DNA of 64,000 nucleotides, from the NCBI GenBank assembly GCA_038748065.1, contig JBCDJG010000011.1, positions 47,071 through 111,070 on the forward strand, given 5' to 3'. Of the stretch, positions 27,180 through 35,959 are shown piece by piece (positions within the stretch are counted from its first letter, which is position 1; each line of letters begins with the position of its first letter). The notes under the pieces are model-generated. The model ran no database searches and was not told the origin of the DNA. It saw only the letters and a program-made list of their open reading frames with translations. The position numbers and the translations under genes were made by a program. This stretch comes from JBCDJG01 sp038748065 (lineage in GTDB: Bacteria > Pseudomonadota > Gammaproteobacteria > Pseudomonadales > Halieaceae).

Positions 27180-28277
27180 ATGTTCCAGCGCTGGCTCTTA
27201 CCGGGGTTTTTATACCAGTCCGTGTTAGTGGGTGGCGGTTACGCCACCGGCCGTGAACTTGTCGAGTTCTTTCTCAGCTATGGCCCTCTTGGAGGACTGC
27301 TCGGCATGCTGCTGGCGACGGCGATCATGTCTGTGGTAGCGGCGCTGGTTTTTGAGTTCGCGCGGCTGACCGGGAGTATCAACTACCGGCACTTCTTTCA
27401 GGCACTGCTCGGCAAGGGCTGGTTTCTGTATGAGATCGGCTATTTCCTGCTGGCCGTGTTGGTCATATCGGTCGTCGCGGCAGCCGCCGGCGAGATTGCT
27501 AAAAATGCCTTCGGCATACCCGCGACCGCAGGCACCCTCCTGTTGTGTGCCGCCATCGTCTACCTCGTGTTCCGTGGGACTGGCCTGATAGAGCGCGTTC
27601 TCGCCGGGTGGTCGATACTGCTGTACGTGGTTTATGCCCTGTTTATTGGCCTATTTCTGGCCAAGTTTGGCGGGCAACTGGGCGCTAACCTCGATCTGGA
27701 GCCTGCAACGAACGGCTGGGCGGTCGGTGCGCTGGAGTACGTTGGCTACAACATGGTCACTCTTGCTGTGATTCTCTTTGTAGCCGCCCACTTTCGGGAT
27801 CGCCGCGATACCGTCATCGCAGGTCTCTTGAGTGGCCCGATCGCCATGGCGCCAGCGCTGCTCTTCTATCTGGCGATGGTGGCCGATTATCAGGCGGTGC
27901 AGGGTGAGCCAGTGCCCTCTGAGTACATGATTCGTCGGCTGGATATCACCTGGCTGAGTATCATTTTTTACATCACGATCTTTGGCACCTTCATCGAAAC
28001 CGGCACCGCCTTTATTCACGCGATCAATGAACGAGTCGCAGAGACCTTCGAGTTGCGCGGCTGGCGCTTTTCTCCCATGGTCAGGCCTCTGATAGCGGTC
28101 GCTTTTCTCGCGGTATCCGTGCTGCTGGCCGACGGGCTTGGCCTGGTGAGCCTTATCGCTCAGGGCTACGGCATGCTCACCTGGTACTTCATCGCGGTAT
28201 TCCTGCTGCCGCTGGTGACCTACGGACTGTGGCGGATTATTCGCGCCTCGCCGCAGCCACCGCGGGCGGTCAAGTAA
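27180..28277 (+). CDS. YkvI-like integral membrane protein (APC-type transporter)
   Basis: 365 residues with about ten hydrophobic segments. The opening LPGFLYQSVLVGGGYATGRE, where small residues follow a broken helix, is typical of the YkvI family, a branch of the amino acid-polyamine-organocation fold. It is probably an inner-membrane transporter of an unknown small molecule, perhaps sodium coupled. It follows the acyl-CoA synthetase by 39 bp and converges on the pirin gene. The start ATG has no strong ribosome site. Confidence 0.8.
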   Translation: MFQRWLLPGFLYQSVLVGGGYATGRELVEFFLSYGPLGGLLGMLLATAIMSVVAALVFEFARLTGSINYRHFFQALLGKGWFLYEIGYFLLAVLVISVVAAAAGEIAKNAFGIPATAGTLLLCAAIVYLVFRGTGLIERVLAGWSILLYVVYALFIGLFLAKFGGQLGANLDLEPATNGWAVGALEYVGYNMVTLAVILFVAAHFRDRRDTVIAGLLSGPIAMAPALLFYLAMVADYQAVQGEPVPSEYMIRRLDITWLSIIFYITIFGTFIETGTAFIHAINERVAETFELRGWRFSPMVRPLIAVAFLAVSVLLADGLGLVSLIAQGYGMLTWYFIAVFLLPLVTYGLWRIIRASPQPPRAVK

Positions 28278-28301
28278 ATAGCTGCTGCGGCTTCGGCCCG
28301 A

Positions 28302-29204
28302 TCAGTCTGGCAGCGGAATAAACTCGTCGTCATCCGGCACGCAGGGAAAGCGTTGCTCACGCCAGTCGTCCTTGGCCTGCTCGATGCGTTCGGCATCGGT
28401 GGATACAAAGTTCCAGTAGATATGCCGCGGGCCGATATTCTCGCCACCGACGATCATGATGCGGCTGTCGACATTCGCCGTGAAGGATAAAGGCTCTTCT
28501 GCGGCGATGACCGCCATGGCGCCCATGGATACGGTATTCCCATCACAGGTCACTGAGCCATCGGCAACATAAAAGGCGAGTTCCTCTTCATCGCGCGGCA
28601 GTGTCACGGTGTCGCCCACGGCGACGTGGCAATCAAGATACAGCGTGCGTGAAAAGGTCTTTACGGGAGAGGTGGCGCCGAAAGCGCTGCCCATGATCAA
28701 GCGGATGCGTGAATCGCCCTGTGCAATTTCGGGAAGGTCAGATGCCGGGTAGTGAATGAACTCGGCGTCGATCTCTTGCAGCGCTTCCGGCAGTGCGATC
28801 CAGCTTTGTATGCCGTGCAGCTCAGATGTCTCGTCGACGTCGGTGCCCGGCCGTTCGGCGTGGGTAATGCCGCTGCCGGCCACCATCAGGTTGATGGCGC
28901 CTCGCTGGATCGGCTGTACAACGCCCAGGCTATCGCGGTGCAAGATTTCACCGGTGAACAGATAGGTAATCGTGGCGATGCCGATATGGGGGTGCGGCCT
29001 GACGTTGATGCTTTTGCCGGGCGGGAAAGTCGCGGGGCCCATGTGGTCGAAAAATACGAAGGGTCCCACCATACGCTGCTGCCGCGAGGGCAGGGCGCGG
29101 CGCACGCTGAATTCGCCAAGATCCGCCTCGCGCGGCTCGATCAGCAGTTCGATGGTGCCCTGACGGGCGGCGCAAGGGGCCTCGTCACACTCGTGACAGC
29201 TCAT
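28302..29204 (-). CDS. Pirin family protein
   Basis: 300 residues, bicupin. The pirin signature is clear: VGPFVFFDHMGPA, then RPHPHIGIATITYLFTGEILHRDSLG with the metal-binding histidines, MVAGSGITHAERP and a C-terminal cupin. Bacterial pirins include quercetinase-like dioxygenases and regulators of central metabolism. The N-terminus carries a short CxxC-like Cys-rich stretch (SCHECDEAPCAARQG) ahead of the usual start, which is slightly unusual. It is divergent from a TetR gene. Confidence 0.92.
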   Translation of the reverse strand: MSCHECDEAPCAARQGTIELLIEPREADLGEFSVRRALPSRQQRMVGPFVFFDHMGPATFPPGKSINVRPHPHIGIATITYLFTGEILHRDSLGVVQPIQRGAINLMVAGSGITHAERPGTDVDETSELHGIQSWIALPEALQEIDAEFIHYPASDLPEIAQGDSRIRLIMGSAFGATSPVKTFSRTLYLDCHVAVGDTVTLPRDEEELAFYVADGSVTCDGNTVSMGAMAVIAAEEPLSFTANVDSRIMIVGGENIGPRHIYWNFVSTDAERIEQAKDDWREQRFPCVPDDDEFIPLPD

Positions 29205-29302
29205 GCTCCAGCATCCTTATCGGTATGAAATTAGGGCTTTAGAATAGCGGCTCTATTTGGCAGACTCCATCCTACCCAAAAATAAGCTACTCGGATTTTA
29301 TT

Positions 29303-29938
29303 ATGTCGGCAGCAGACCTTGCCAGGCAGAAGCTGATACTCGCCGCCATCGAGCTCTTTGCGGAGCATGGCGTGGATTCCGTCTCCCTGCGCACGATTAA
29401 TCGGCAGGCGGGGCAGAAAAACAACTCAGCCCTGCACTACCATTTTGGCAGCAAAATCGGCCTGATTAAGGCAGTGGACGAGTTCATTCAGCGCCATTTT
29501 GACGAAATTCGCGAGCCCGATCTCGCCGATCTGGAGGAGCGGGCGCGAGGCGGAGGTATCACCCTGACGGAGGCCCTGGAGGTCTTTGTGAAGCCCTACG
29601 TCGAGATTATCGAGCAATATGATTGGGGTTATGGGGCTGTTCGTACGCTCGCGCGCATGGAATTTGATTCCGAAGAGGAGGTTGTCAGGCTGTTGAGTGA
29701 CTCTGCCGGGCACTCGGTGAAGCGCTTCGCAAAGTTGAAGCGGCCGCTGCTGTCAGATCTGCCGGCACGCGAGTACAAAATGCGCCATAATTTTTTGGTC
29801 AATGCGACAATTCAGGGCTTTGCCGACTATCGGAATCTGCACCTGAGCTATCTGGGCGACCTGTCACCGCGCTCGCTTCAGGAGCTCGGCCGTTTCTACG
29901 TCAGGGTTGGCGAGTCTATTCTCAGAGGTACGAGCTAA
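29303..29938 (+). CDS. TetR-family transcriptional regulator
   Basis: 211 residues with a TetR helix-turn-helix (ARQKLILAAIELFAEHGVDS, then SLRTINRQAGQKNNSALHYHFG) and a helical ligand domain. The QKNNSALHYHFGSK form of the recognition helix is common in a TetR subgroup next to catabolic genes. It lies 98 bp from the divergent pirin gene and 143 bp upstream of the sarcosine oxidase genes, so it may regulate either; I see no clear operator palindrome in these gaps. No good ribosome site is seen before its ATG. Confidence 0.87.
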   Translation: MSAADLARQKLILAAIELFAEHGVDSVSLRTINRQAGQKNNSALHYHFGSKIGLIKAVDEFIQRHFDEIREPDLADLEERARGGGITLTEALEVFVKPYVEIIEQYDWGYGAVRTLARMEFDSEEEVVRLLSDSAGHSVKRFAKLKRPLLSDLPAREYKMRHNFLVNATIQGFADYRNLHLSYLGDLSPRSLQELGRFYVRVGESILRGTS

Positions 29939-29961
29939 GCTCGGGAGCGGTTCGCCCGAGC
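29939..29961 (+). terminator. Hairpin after the TetR gene
   Basis: A perfect 7-bp stem GCTCGGG/CCCGAGC with a 9-base loop begins right after the TetR stop codon. No T run follows, so termination is only possible, but the hairpin would insulate the TetR gene from the sox promoter just downstream. Confidence 0.35.
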
Positions 29962-29993
29962 GCTGTCAGACCCCTGATGTAAAAATAAGTCGC

Positions 29994-30022
29994 TTGACTT
30001 AAGCGGAGCCTGCTTGGATAAT
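29994..30022 (+). promoter_or_regulatory. Probable sigma-70 promoter of the soxBDAG operon
   Basis: TTGACT at 29994-29999 and GATAAT at 30017-30022 are separated by 17 bases. The -10 box lies 60 bp upstream of the soxB start and no other gene lies between, so this is the likely promoter of the sarcosine oxidase operon. Confidence 0.6.
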
Positions 30023-30081
30023 CCTGCAGGATTAATTTGCGCTGACAGGCGGCCATTAACTGCCCGCCCGGAGAGACTTAG

Positions 30082-31332
30082 TTGGAAACCTATTCCGCGT
30101 TCAATCTCGTTAAGCACGCCTTCACCAAACACAAGCACTGGCCGAAAGCGTGGCGAAGCCCGGAGCTGAAGTCCCGCTACGACGCTGTGATTATCGGCGG
30201 CGGCGGACATGGCCTGGCAACGGCCTACTACCTGGCCAGCGCCCATGGCATGCGTGACATAGCAGTGCTGGAGAAGGGCTGGATCGGTGGGGGCAACACC
30301 GGCCGCAACACGGCGGTCACCCGCTCCAATTATTTCTACCCTGAGAGCACTCGTTTTTATGAGCACTCGCTGAAGCGCTACGAGACCATGGGCAAGGATC
30401 TGAACTACAACATCATGTTCAGCCAGAACGGTTTGATAAACCTAGCCTTCAGTCGTCATGAAATGGAAATATTCAGGCGCTGGGCAACGGCCATTCAGGT
30501 GCAGGGCATCGATTGCGAGATGCTCTCTCGCGACGAGATCGCTGAAGCAATACCCCAGCTCAATATGAGCCCATCCGCGCGCTACCCGGTGCAAGGCGGT
30601 TTTATTCAGCGACGCGGCGGCATCTCGCGGCACGATGCTGTTGCCTGGGCCTATGCCCGCGCCGCAGACAGCATGGGCGTGGACATTATCCAGAACTGTG
30701 AGGTGAAAGGGCTCGACATCAGCGATGGCCGAATCCGCGGGGTCAAAACCAGCCTTGGCGACGTGCGCACCGACAAGGTGGCGTCCGCCGTGGCGGGTCA
30801 CAGCACTGTGGTCGCGGGAATGGCGGGTATCAAGTTACCCATCGTCAGCATGTGCCTGCAGGCGATGGTCAGCGAGCCGGTGAAGCCCTGCTTCAACCAT
30901 ACTGTGATGTCGCCGATGGTCCATTGCTATGTATCGCAGTCTGATCGCGGCGAGCTTGTCATTGGCGGCGGCGCGGACACCCACCCGTCCTATGGCCAGC
31001 GTGGCAATCTCCCGACAACGGAGGCCGTGCTCAACGCCGTGGTAGAACTCTATCCCATGTTCAGTCGGTTAAAGCTGATGCGGCAGTGGGGTGGCATTGT
31101 TGATATCGCCCCGGATGCGAGCCCAATCGTTTCGAAGACGCAGGTCGCAGGCTTTTACATCTCGACTGGCTGGGGCACGGGTGGTTACAAGGCGATTCCT
31201 GCCGGCGGCGAAACGCTGGCCCATACGGTGGCCAATGATGAGCCACATCCCCTGGTGGAACCGTTTTCCCTAAATCGCTTTGCCCAGGGCAGGCTGGTAG
31301 ACGAAAGCGCTGCCGCCAGCGTTGCGCACTAG
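30082..31332 (+). CDS. soxB: Sarcosine oxidase subunit beta
   Basis: 416 residues. The FAD-binding strand VIIGGGGHGLATAYYLAS sits at about residues 35-52, preceded by the subunit-typical KHAFTKHKHWPKAWRSPELK. The start is TTG 30082, since GGAGAG precedes it and the N-terminus METYSAFNLVKHAF matches the family; no ATG is available at this place. SoxB carries FAD and the covalent FMN and oxidises the methyl group of sarcosine in the cytoplasmic heterotetramer. A covalent-flavin histidine is expected but I cannot fix it by eye. It heads soxBDAG. Confidence 0.93.
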   Translation: METYSAFNLVKHAFTKHKHWPKAWRSPELKSRYDAVIIGGGGHGLATAYYLASAHGMRDIAVLEKGWIGGGNTGRNTAVTRSNYFYPESTRFYEHSLKRYETMGKDLNYNIMFSQNGLINLAFSRHEMEIFRRWATAIQVQGIDCEMLSRDEIAEAIPQLNMSPSARYPVQGGFIQRRGGISRHDAVAWAYARAADSMGVDIIQNCEVKGLDISDGRIRGVKTSLGDVRTDKVASAVAGHSTVVAGMAGIKLPIVSMCLQAMVSEPVKPCFNHTVMSPMVHCYVSQSDRGELVIGGGADTHPSYGQRGNLPTTEAVLNAVVELYPMFSRLKLMRQWGGIVDIAPDASPIVSKTQVAGFYISTGWGTGGYKAIPAGGETLAHTVANDEPHPLVEPFSLNRFAQGRLVDESAAASVAH

Positions 31333-31343
31333 GAGGCCTGCAC

Positions 31344-31634
31344 ATGATTGTTATCCAATGTCCCTGGTGCGGCTCACGCAGCGAGGAAGAGTTTACCTGC
31401 GGCGGTGAGTCGCACATCTTGCGGCCGGAAAAGCCGGCTGAGGTGTCCGACGAAGAATGGGCGGCCTATCTCTACCAGCGCAAAAACCCCAAGGGGGTTC
31501 ACTATGAGCGCTGGCGGCATACCTACGGCTGTCGTCAGTGGTTCAATGTCGCTCGCGATACTGTCACCCATGAAGTGGTGGCGGTGTATCGCATGAACGA
31601 ACCTCGGCCGACTCCAGAAGCGGAGGGCGCATGA
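31344..31634 (+). CDS. soxD: Sarcosine oxidase subunit delta
   Basis: 96 residues. ATG 31344 has AGGAGG just upstream. The zinc-binding cysteines are visible as CPWCG (residues 6-10) and a further Cys in EFTCGGE, with a later Cys in TYGCRQWFNVARDT, the family's typical end region. SoxD is the small zinc subunit of heterotetrameric sarcosine oxidase. Its stop overlaps the start of soxA (ATGA), so they are translationally coupled. Confidence 0.93.
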   Translation: MIVIQCPWCGSRSEEEFTCGGESHILRPEKPAEVSDEEWAAYLYQRKNPKGVHYERWRHTYGCRQWFNVARDTVTHEVVAVYRMNEPRPTPEAEGA

Positions 31635-34495
31635 AACGCACTGTTGAGAGGCTGTCCGGTGCCCGGGTCGACGTCAGCCGGCCCTTGACCTTCATGTTCG
31701 ACGGCCAGCCCTACCGGGGATTTGCGGGCGACAGTCTGGCCTCGGCACTGTTGGCCAATGGGCTCAGCGTGGTAGGTCGCAGTTTCAAGCTGCACCGGCC
31801 ACGCGGTGTCCTTGGAACGGGTAAGGAAGAGTGCAATGCACTAGTGCAGCTTGAATCCGGCGCCTTTAGTGAGCCGAATGCGCGTGCGACCTTAGTACCC
31901 CTCTACAAGGGGCTGAATGCGACCGGCCAGAACGCCTGGCCGAATGTGCAGTTCGACCTCTTGGGCGCGATGGGCGCTCTTAAGCGTTTCCTGCCAGCGT
32001 CTTTCTACTATAAGACCTTTATGTGGCCAAACTGGCATAGCTGGGAGTGGTTGATCCGGCGGGTTGCCGGGTTAGGCGCAGCACCGCTTTCCGCGGATCC
32101 TCAGGGCTACATCAAGCAGAATATACACGCCGACGTCGTCGTGATTGGGGCCGGCCGATCGGGGCTGCAGGCAGCGCTTAGCGCCTCGGCGGATGAAAGT
32201 TGCCGGGTTTTGCTGATTGACGAGCAGGAAGAATTCGGCGGTGCCTTGCTGGCCAGCCCGCTCGACGCAGATCGCCAGTGGTTGGATGACGCACTGGCCC
32301 AGCTTGAGGCCCGGGCCAATATCACACTGTTGCGTCGTACCACCGTCAACGGCTATTACGACAACAATGTGCTGGCGGCGCTGGAGCGCGTCAGCAACCA
32401 CCTCGGTCCGGTCGTGGTTGAGCGGCCGCGCGAGCGGCTGTGGCGTATCTTTGCGGGCCGCGTTGTACTTGCGACGGGCGCACTCGAGCGACCGATGGTC
32501 TTCCCGAATAATGATCGCCCCGGCATCATGCTGGCCTCGGCATTGGCTGAATACACGCATCGCTATGGCTTGACGCTGGCTGAACGGCCGGTTTTCTATA
32601 CCAACAACGATACAGCGTGGCGCCGTGCGCTGGCACTTGCCGATGCCGGTCTGCCGGTGCTGGCAATCGTCGACACCCGCACGGCGGTGGACGGCGAACT
32701 GCTGCAGCAGGCGGAGGCTGCGGGTATTGATATCTACCTGGGTACGGCGATTACCAATACTGCGGGGCGCGGCGGCGTTCGCAAGGTGACCCTGCACCGC
32801 ATCGCTGCAGATGGTGGCAGCCTTGGCGGCGCGGTTACCAGCCTGCGCTGCGACCTGCTGGCGATGTCCGGGGGCTGGACGCCAACCATCCATCTTTACT
32901 CGCAGTCGGGCGGCCGACTGCAGTATCGTGACAGCGACGCCTGCTTCGTGCCGGCAGACGCGCATCAGTCAGTATCTGTAGTTGGGCGCGCCAACGGGGA
33001 TTTTGGCGAGCCTGCAAACCTGCAGCCGCAGTGGCTCACGCCGGATGTTTCATCGGAGAAGCAGTGGCTCGATTTCCAATACGATGTCACCGCTTCGGAC
33101 ATCCAACTGGCTGCGCGAGAGAATTTTGTTTCGGTGGAGCACGTGAAGCGCTACACCACCAACGGGATGTCCGTAGACCAGGGCAAAACCAGTAACATCA
33201 ACGGCCTCGGCGTGTTGGCACAAACCCTTGGCAGGCCTGTGCCCGAAGTCGGTACAACGCGCTTTCGGCCGCCCTATCACCCGACCACGGTGGGCGCCTT
33301 CGCCGGGGTAGAGCTCGGCGCGCTCTATGCTCCGTATCAGCGCCTGCCTGCACATGCACTGCATGAAGCTGCAGGTGCGGTTTTTGAGGACTATGGCGCC
33401 TGGCGCAGGCCAGCTTACTACCCGGGGCCAGGCGAGAGCGAAGAGAGAGCTCTGGCGCGGGAGTCGTTGGCGGTCAGGCAGGGCGTCGGCCTGCTGGACT
33501 ATTCGCCGCTGGGTAAGTTGGAGGTACATGGGCCGGACGCGAGGGAATTCCTTAACCGTGTGTATATCAACAATATCCAGACGCTCAAGGTTGGGGGTGC
33601 GCGCTATGGCCTGATGCTGGATGAAGGCGGTATTGTGATCGACGATGGCATCGTGGTGTGCCTGGCCGAGGATCACTTTCTGCTGAACACAACCAGCGGC
33701 GGTGCTCAGGCCATTCATCAGCACCTGGAAGAATGGTTGCAGTGCGAGTGGCTGGACCTTGAGGTCATCGTCAATAATTTGACGAGCCAGTGGGCGACAT
33801 TGATGCTCAGCGGGCCTAAAGCGCGGGATGTGCTGTGTAAGCTGTCGGGTGATATTGATGTTTCGCGAGAGGCCTTTGCACACATGCAGTTTCGAGAGGG
33901 CACCCTGCTGGGCCAACCCTGTCGCATCCTGCGCGCCAGCTTCACCGGTGAAGTATCCTTCGAAATCAGCGTGCCTGCGGGCCACGGGCCAGCGCTATGG
34001 CAGGCATTAATGACAGCCGGCGATGAGTACGACATCGCGCCTTTTGGCCTGGAGTCATTGATGCTGCTGCGCACTGAAAAAGGCTATTTACATATCGGTT
34101 CCGACACCGACGGCAATACCATGCCCCAGGATCTTGGCTGGGCGCCCGCGATCGAAAAGAAGCCGGCTGACTTTATTGGCCGTCGCTCCCTTGCTCAGGC
34201 GGTGGGCAAAGACCCTGACCGTTTCCAGTTTACGGGCATTGAGTTGATGGACCCCGACGGCCGCGTGGAAAGTGGTGCCCATGTGCTAACGTCCGATGGC
34301 AGTAGTACAGCGGGCTACGTGACCTCGGCCTTCCACAGCCCGAGCCTGGGCCGTACGGTCGCGCTTGGCCTTGTCGCCGGCGCTCATGCCCGGGACGGTG
34401 AGAAGATCACGATCTTTGGTCAGGGCAGCAAGCAGGCCGCCCGGCTCGTGAAGCCTGGTGCCTACGACGAGGCTGGAGAAGCGCTCAATGGATAA
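31631..34495 (+). CDS. soxA: Sarcosine oxidase subunit alpha
   Basis: 954 residues, within the range of the family. An N-terminal 2Fe-2S-ferredoxin-like region (VDVSRPLTFMFDGQPYRGF) and an NAD-binding Rossmann segment (VVVIGAGRSGLQAALSAS) precede an aminomethyltransferase/GcvT-like folate-binding half (from about residue 575, VFEDYGAWRRPAYYPG). The C-terminal half hands the methylene group to tetrahydrofolate, forming 5,10-methylene-THF. The end overlaps the start of soxG by eight bases. Neighbouring glyA or folate genes are not present in the window. Confidence 0.93.
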   Translation: MKRTVERLSGARVDVSRPLTFMFDGQPYRGFAGDSLASALLANGLSVVGRSFKLHRPRGVLGTGKEECNALVQLESGAFSEPNARATLVPLYKGLNATGQNAWPNVQFDLLGAMGALKRFLPASFYYKTFMWPNWHSWEWLIRRVAGLGAAPLSADPQGYIKQNIHADVVVIGAGRSGLQAALSASADESCRVLLIDEQEEFGGALLASPLDADRQWLDDALAQLEARANITLLRRTTVNGYYDNNVLAALERVSNHLGPVVVERPRERLWRIFAGRVVLATGALERPMVFPNNDRPGIMLASALAEYTHRYGLTLAERPVFYTNNDTAWRRALALADAGLPVLAIVDTRTAVDGELLQQAEAAGIDIYLGTAITNTAGRGGVRKVTLHRIAADGGSLGGAVTSLRCDLLAMSGGWTPTIHLYSQSGGRLQYRDSDACFVPADAHQSVSVVGRANGDFGEPANLQPQWLTPDVSSEKQWLDFQYDVTASDIQLAARENFVSVEHVKRYTTNGMSVDQGKTSNINGLGVLAQTLGRPVPEVGTTRFRPPYHPTTVGAFAGVELGALYAPYQRLPAHALHEAAGAVFEDYGAWRRPAYYPGPGESEERALARESLAVRQGVGLLDYSPLGKLEVHGPDAREFLNRVYINNIQTLKVGGARYGLMLDEGGIVIDDGIVVCLAEDHFLLNTTSGGAQAIHQHLEEWLQCEWLDLEVIVNNLTSQWATLMLSGPKARDVLCKLSGDIDVSREAFAHMQFREGTLLGQPCRILRASFTGEVSFEISVPAGHGPALWQALMTAGDEYDIAPFGLESLMLLRTEKGYLHIGSDTDGNTMPQDLGWAPAIEKKPADFIGRRSLAQAVGKDPDRFQFTGIELMDPDGRVESGAHVLTSDGSSTAGYVTSAFHSPSLGRTVALGLVAGAHARDGEKITIFGQGSKQAARLVKPGAYDEAGEALNG

Positions 34496-35060
34496 TGCAG
34501 CAAGAGAAAGCGTGCTGGCCGGTCATGAACTGGCGCGAGAACGGTTCAGCGTGCGCGAAAACACTAGCCTCGGTCTTATTCGGCTACAGGCCTTTCACCG
34601 CAAGGCGGGCAACGTCGATGCCGTGGCGAGGCAGCTTGGTCTGCCGCTTCCGCGGCCCTGCCAGTCTGCCCGCGACGAAGACATGCAGCTGTTCTGGTCT
34701 GCACCCGGGGAGTGGATACTTGCTTCACCGGCGGGCAGCGAGCGAGAAATAGCGCAGCTGCTTCAGTCCAGGCTCGATAACAGTGCCCTCGCAGTCACCA
34801 GTGTCGTCACAGATAGCCGCGTGACGCTTGAACTTGGCGGCGCTGCGGTTCGCGATGTACTGGCCCGCGGCAGCACCCTGGACTTTCATCCCTCGCAGTT
34901 TGGTGCTGGCCGCTGCGTAACCACACGCTTCGCGGGAATTCCCGCCATGCTGACTTACCCCGAGGGCGGCGAAGGTTTCCTGCTCTTTGCGGACCGATCG
35001 CTGGGCCACTACCTGCTTGATTGGTTTGCAGCGGCTAGTGCGGATTGTGTGGCTGAATAA
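34488..35060 (+). CDS. soxG: Sarcosine oxidase subunit gamma
   Basis: 190 residues from ATG 34488, which overlaps the soxA stop; a start 30 bp upstream is in frame but would lie deeper in soxA. The protein has the SoxG/GcvT-like fold features LFWSAPGEWILASPAG and TDSRVTLELGGAAVRDVLARG. It completes the order B-D-A-G known from other sarcosine oxidases and probably stabilises the folate-binding half of SoxA. The next gene is convergent. Confidence 0.88.
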   Translation: MDNAARESVLAGHELARERFSVRENTSLGLIRLQAFHRKAGNVDAVARQLGLPLPRPCQSARDEDMQLFWSAPGEWILASPAGSEREIAQLLQSRLDNSALAVTSVVTDSRVTLELGGAAVRDVLARGSTLDFHPSQFGAGRCVTTRFAGIPAMLTYPEGGEGFLLFADRSLGHYLLDWFAAASADCVAE

Positions 35061-35077
35061 GCCGAAACGATCGCGTT

Positions 35078-35938
35078 TCAAGTCAGCCAGTCTGGCGTAG
35101 TTTGCAGGGCCGCGCAGATGGCTCGCCAGAGTAATCTGAAGCACTCAGCAGCGTCCTCGTGCTCTGTAGTGACAGTGTAGTCATCGACAGTGGTGACACC
35201 TTGAGACAGTGCTGCCCTTGCCGTGACCTCGGGCCGAAAGAACTCGACAGTCATGCGGGTTGAATCTCCCGGAGTCGCAAGGCTCAGTTTGCCGTTCAGG
35301 CAGTCGTTTACTGCGGCCTCCGCGGCTTGTGCGATGTCCTTTGCCGTCACACCGGGTGTACGGCAGACTGCGGCGGTGCGTCCCAGGGTTCGCTTGGTGG
35401 CGACAAAGCGGAAGCCGGCCTGCAGGCTCTCTTGCGCCTCAGTGAGGAGCTCGCTGTTGCCGACAACCAGCCCGATAGGGACGCCAAAAGACTGACAAAT
35501 CGCATGAGCAATGGCGGTCTCGCCGACCACACGATCGTTCACCCTGAAATGCTTAACCTGTGTCCCGACGAGCGTATGCGCCAACAGGCCGCCGGGTGTG
35601 CCCGCCATGCTATGAAAGCCCACCAGAAAGGCGAGGTCGTGCTGCCCATCGATCCCCTCACATTGGCACAGCGGTTTGTTGTCGGGGTTGGATGAGCCAA
35701 TAACGAGTTCAGCGGCAGGGTGCAGCTCCTCCAGAACTACATTGCGCATATCTGCATGACCGTCACCAACGATGAAAGTGGCATCGGGGGCTGCTTGCAG
35801 GGCACCCTCGATAGCTGCATTGATATCACCTGTCATCAGGCGCCGGGCAGCAGCGAAGCGTGGCTGGCCCTCTGAGAGTTGATCGTAGTGTACGACCCCG
35901 GTGCAGCCTTCGATATCTGCCGCGATGAATATTCTCAT
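35078..35938 (-). CDS. M55 family D-aminopeptidase-like protein (DppA-like)
   Basis: 286 residues beginning MRIFIAADIEGCTGVV, the M55 hallmark in which D8 and E10 bind zinc. Further ligands are in VGDGHADMRNVV and LVGFHSMAGT, with a Glu in RVVGETAI. DppA of Bacillus is a decameric D-aminopeptidase that removes N-terminal D-amino acids such as D-Ala. The gene lies 21 bp downstream of the serine hydrolase-amidohydrolase fusion on the same strand and is probably transcribed with it, hence under the operator at 39173-39200. No signal peptide, so it acts in the cytoplasm. Confidence 0.88.
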   Translation of the reverse strand: MRIFIAADIEGCTGVVHYDQLSEGQPRFAAARRLMTGDINAAIEGALQAAPDATFIVGDGHADMRNVVLEELHPAAELVIGSSNPDNKPLCQCEGIDGQHDLAFLVGFHSMAGTPGGLLAHTLVGTQVKHFRVNDRVVGETAIAHAICQSFGVPIGLVVGNSELLTEAQESLQAGFRFVATKRTLGRTAAVCRTPGVTAKDIAQAAEAAVNDCLNGKLSLATPGDSTRMTVEFFRPEVTARAALSQGVTTVDDYTVTTEHEDAAECFRLLWRAICAALQTTPDWLT

Positions 35939-35959
35939 AGTGTTGTTCCGTGCGTGAGG

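Noticed and set aside
32072..33985. Long minus-strand open frames opposite soxA
   Set aside because: They lie wholly within soxA, which is strongly supported; the translated products are low-complexity and unlike any family I recognise.
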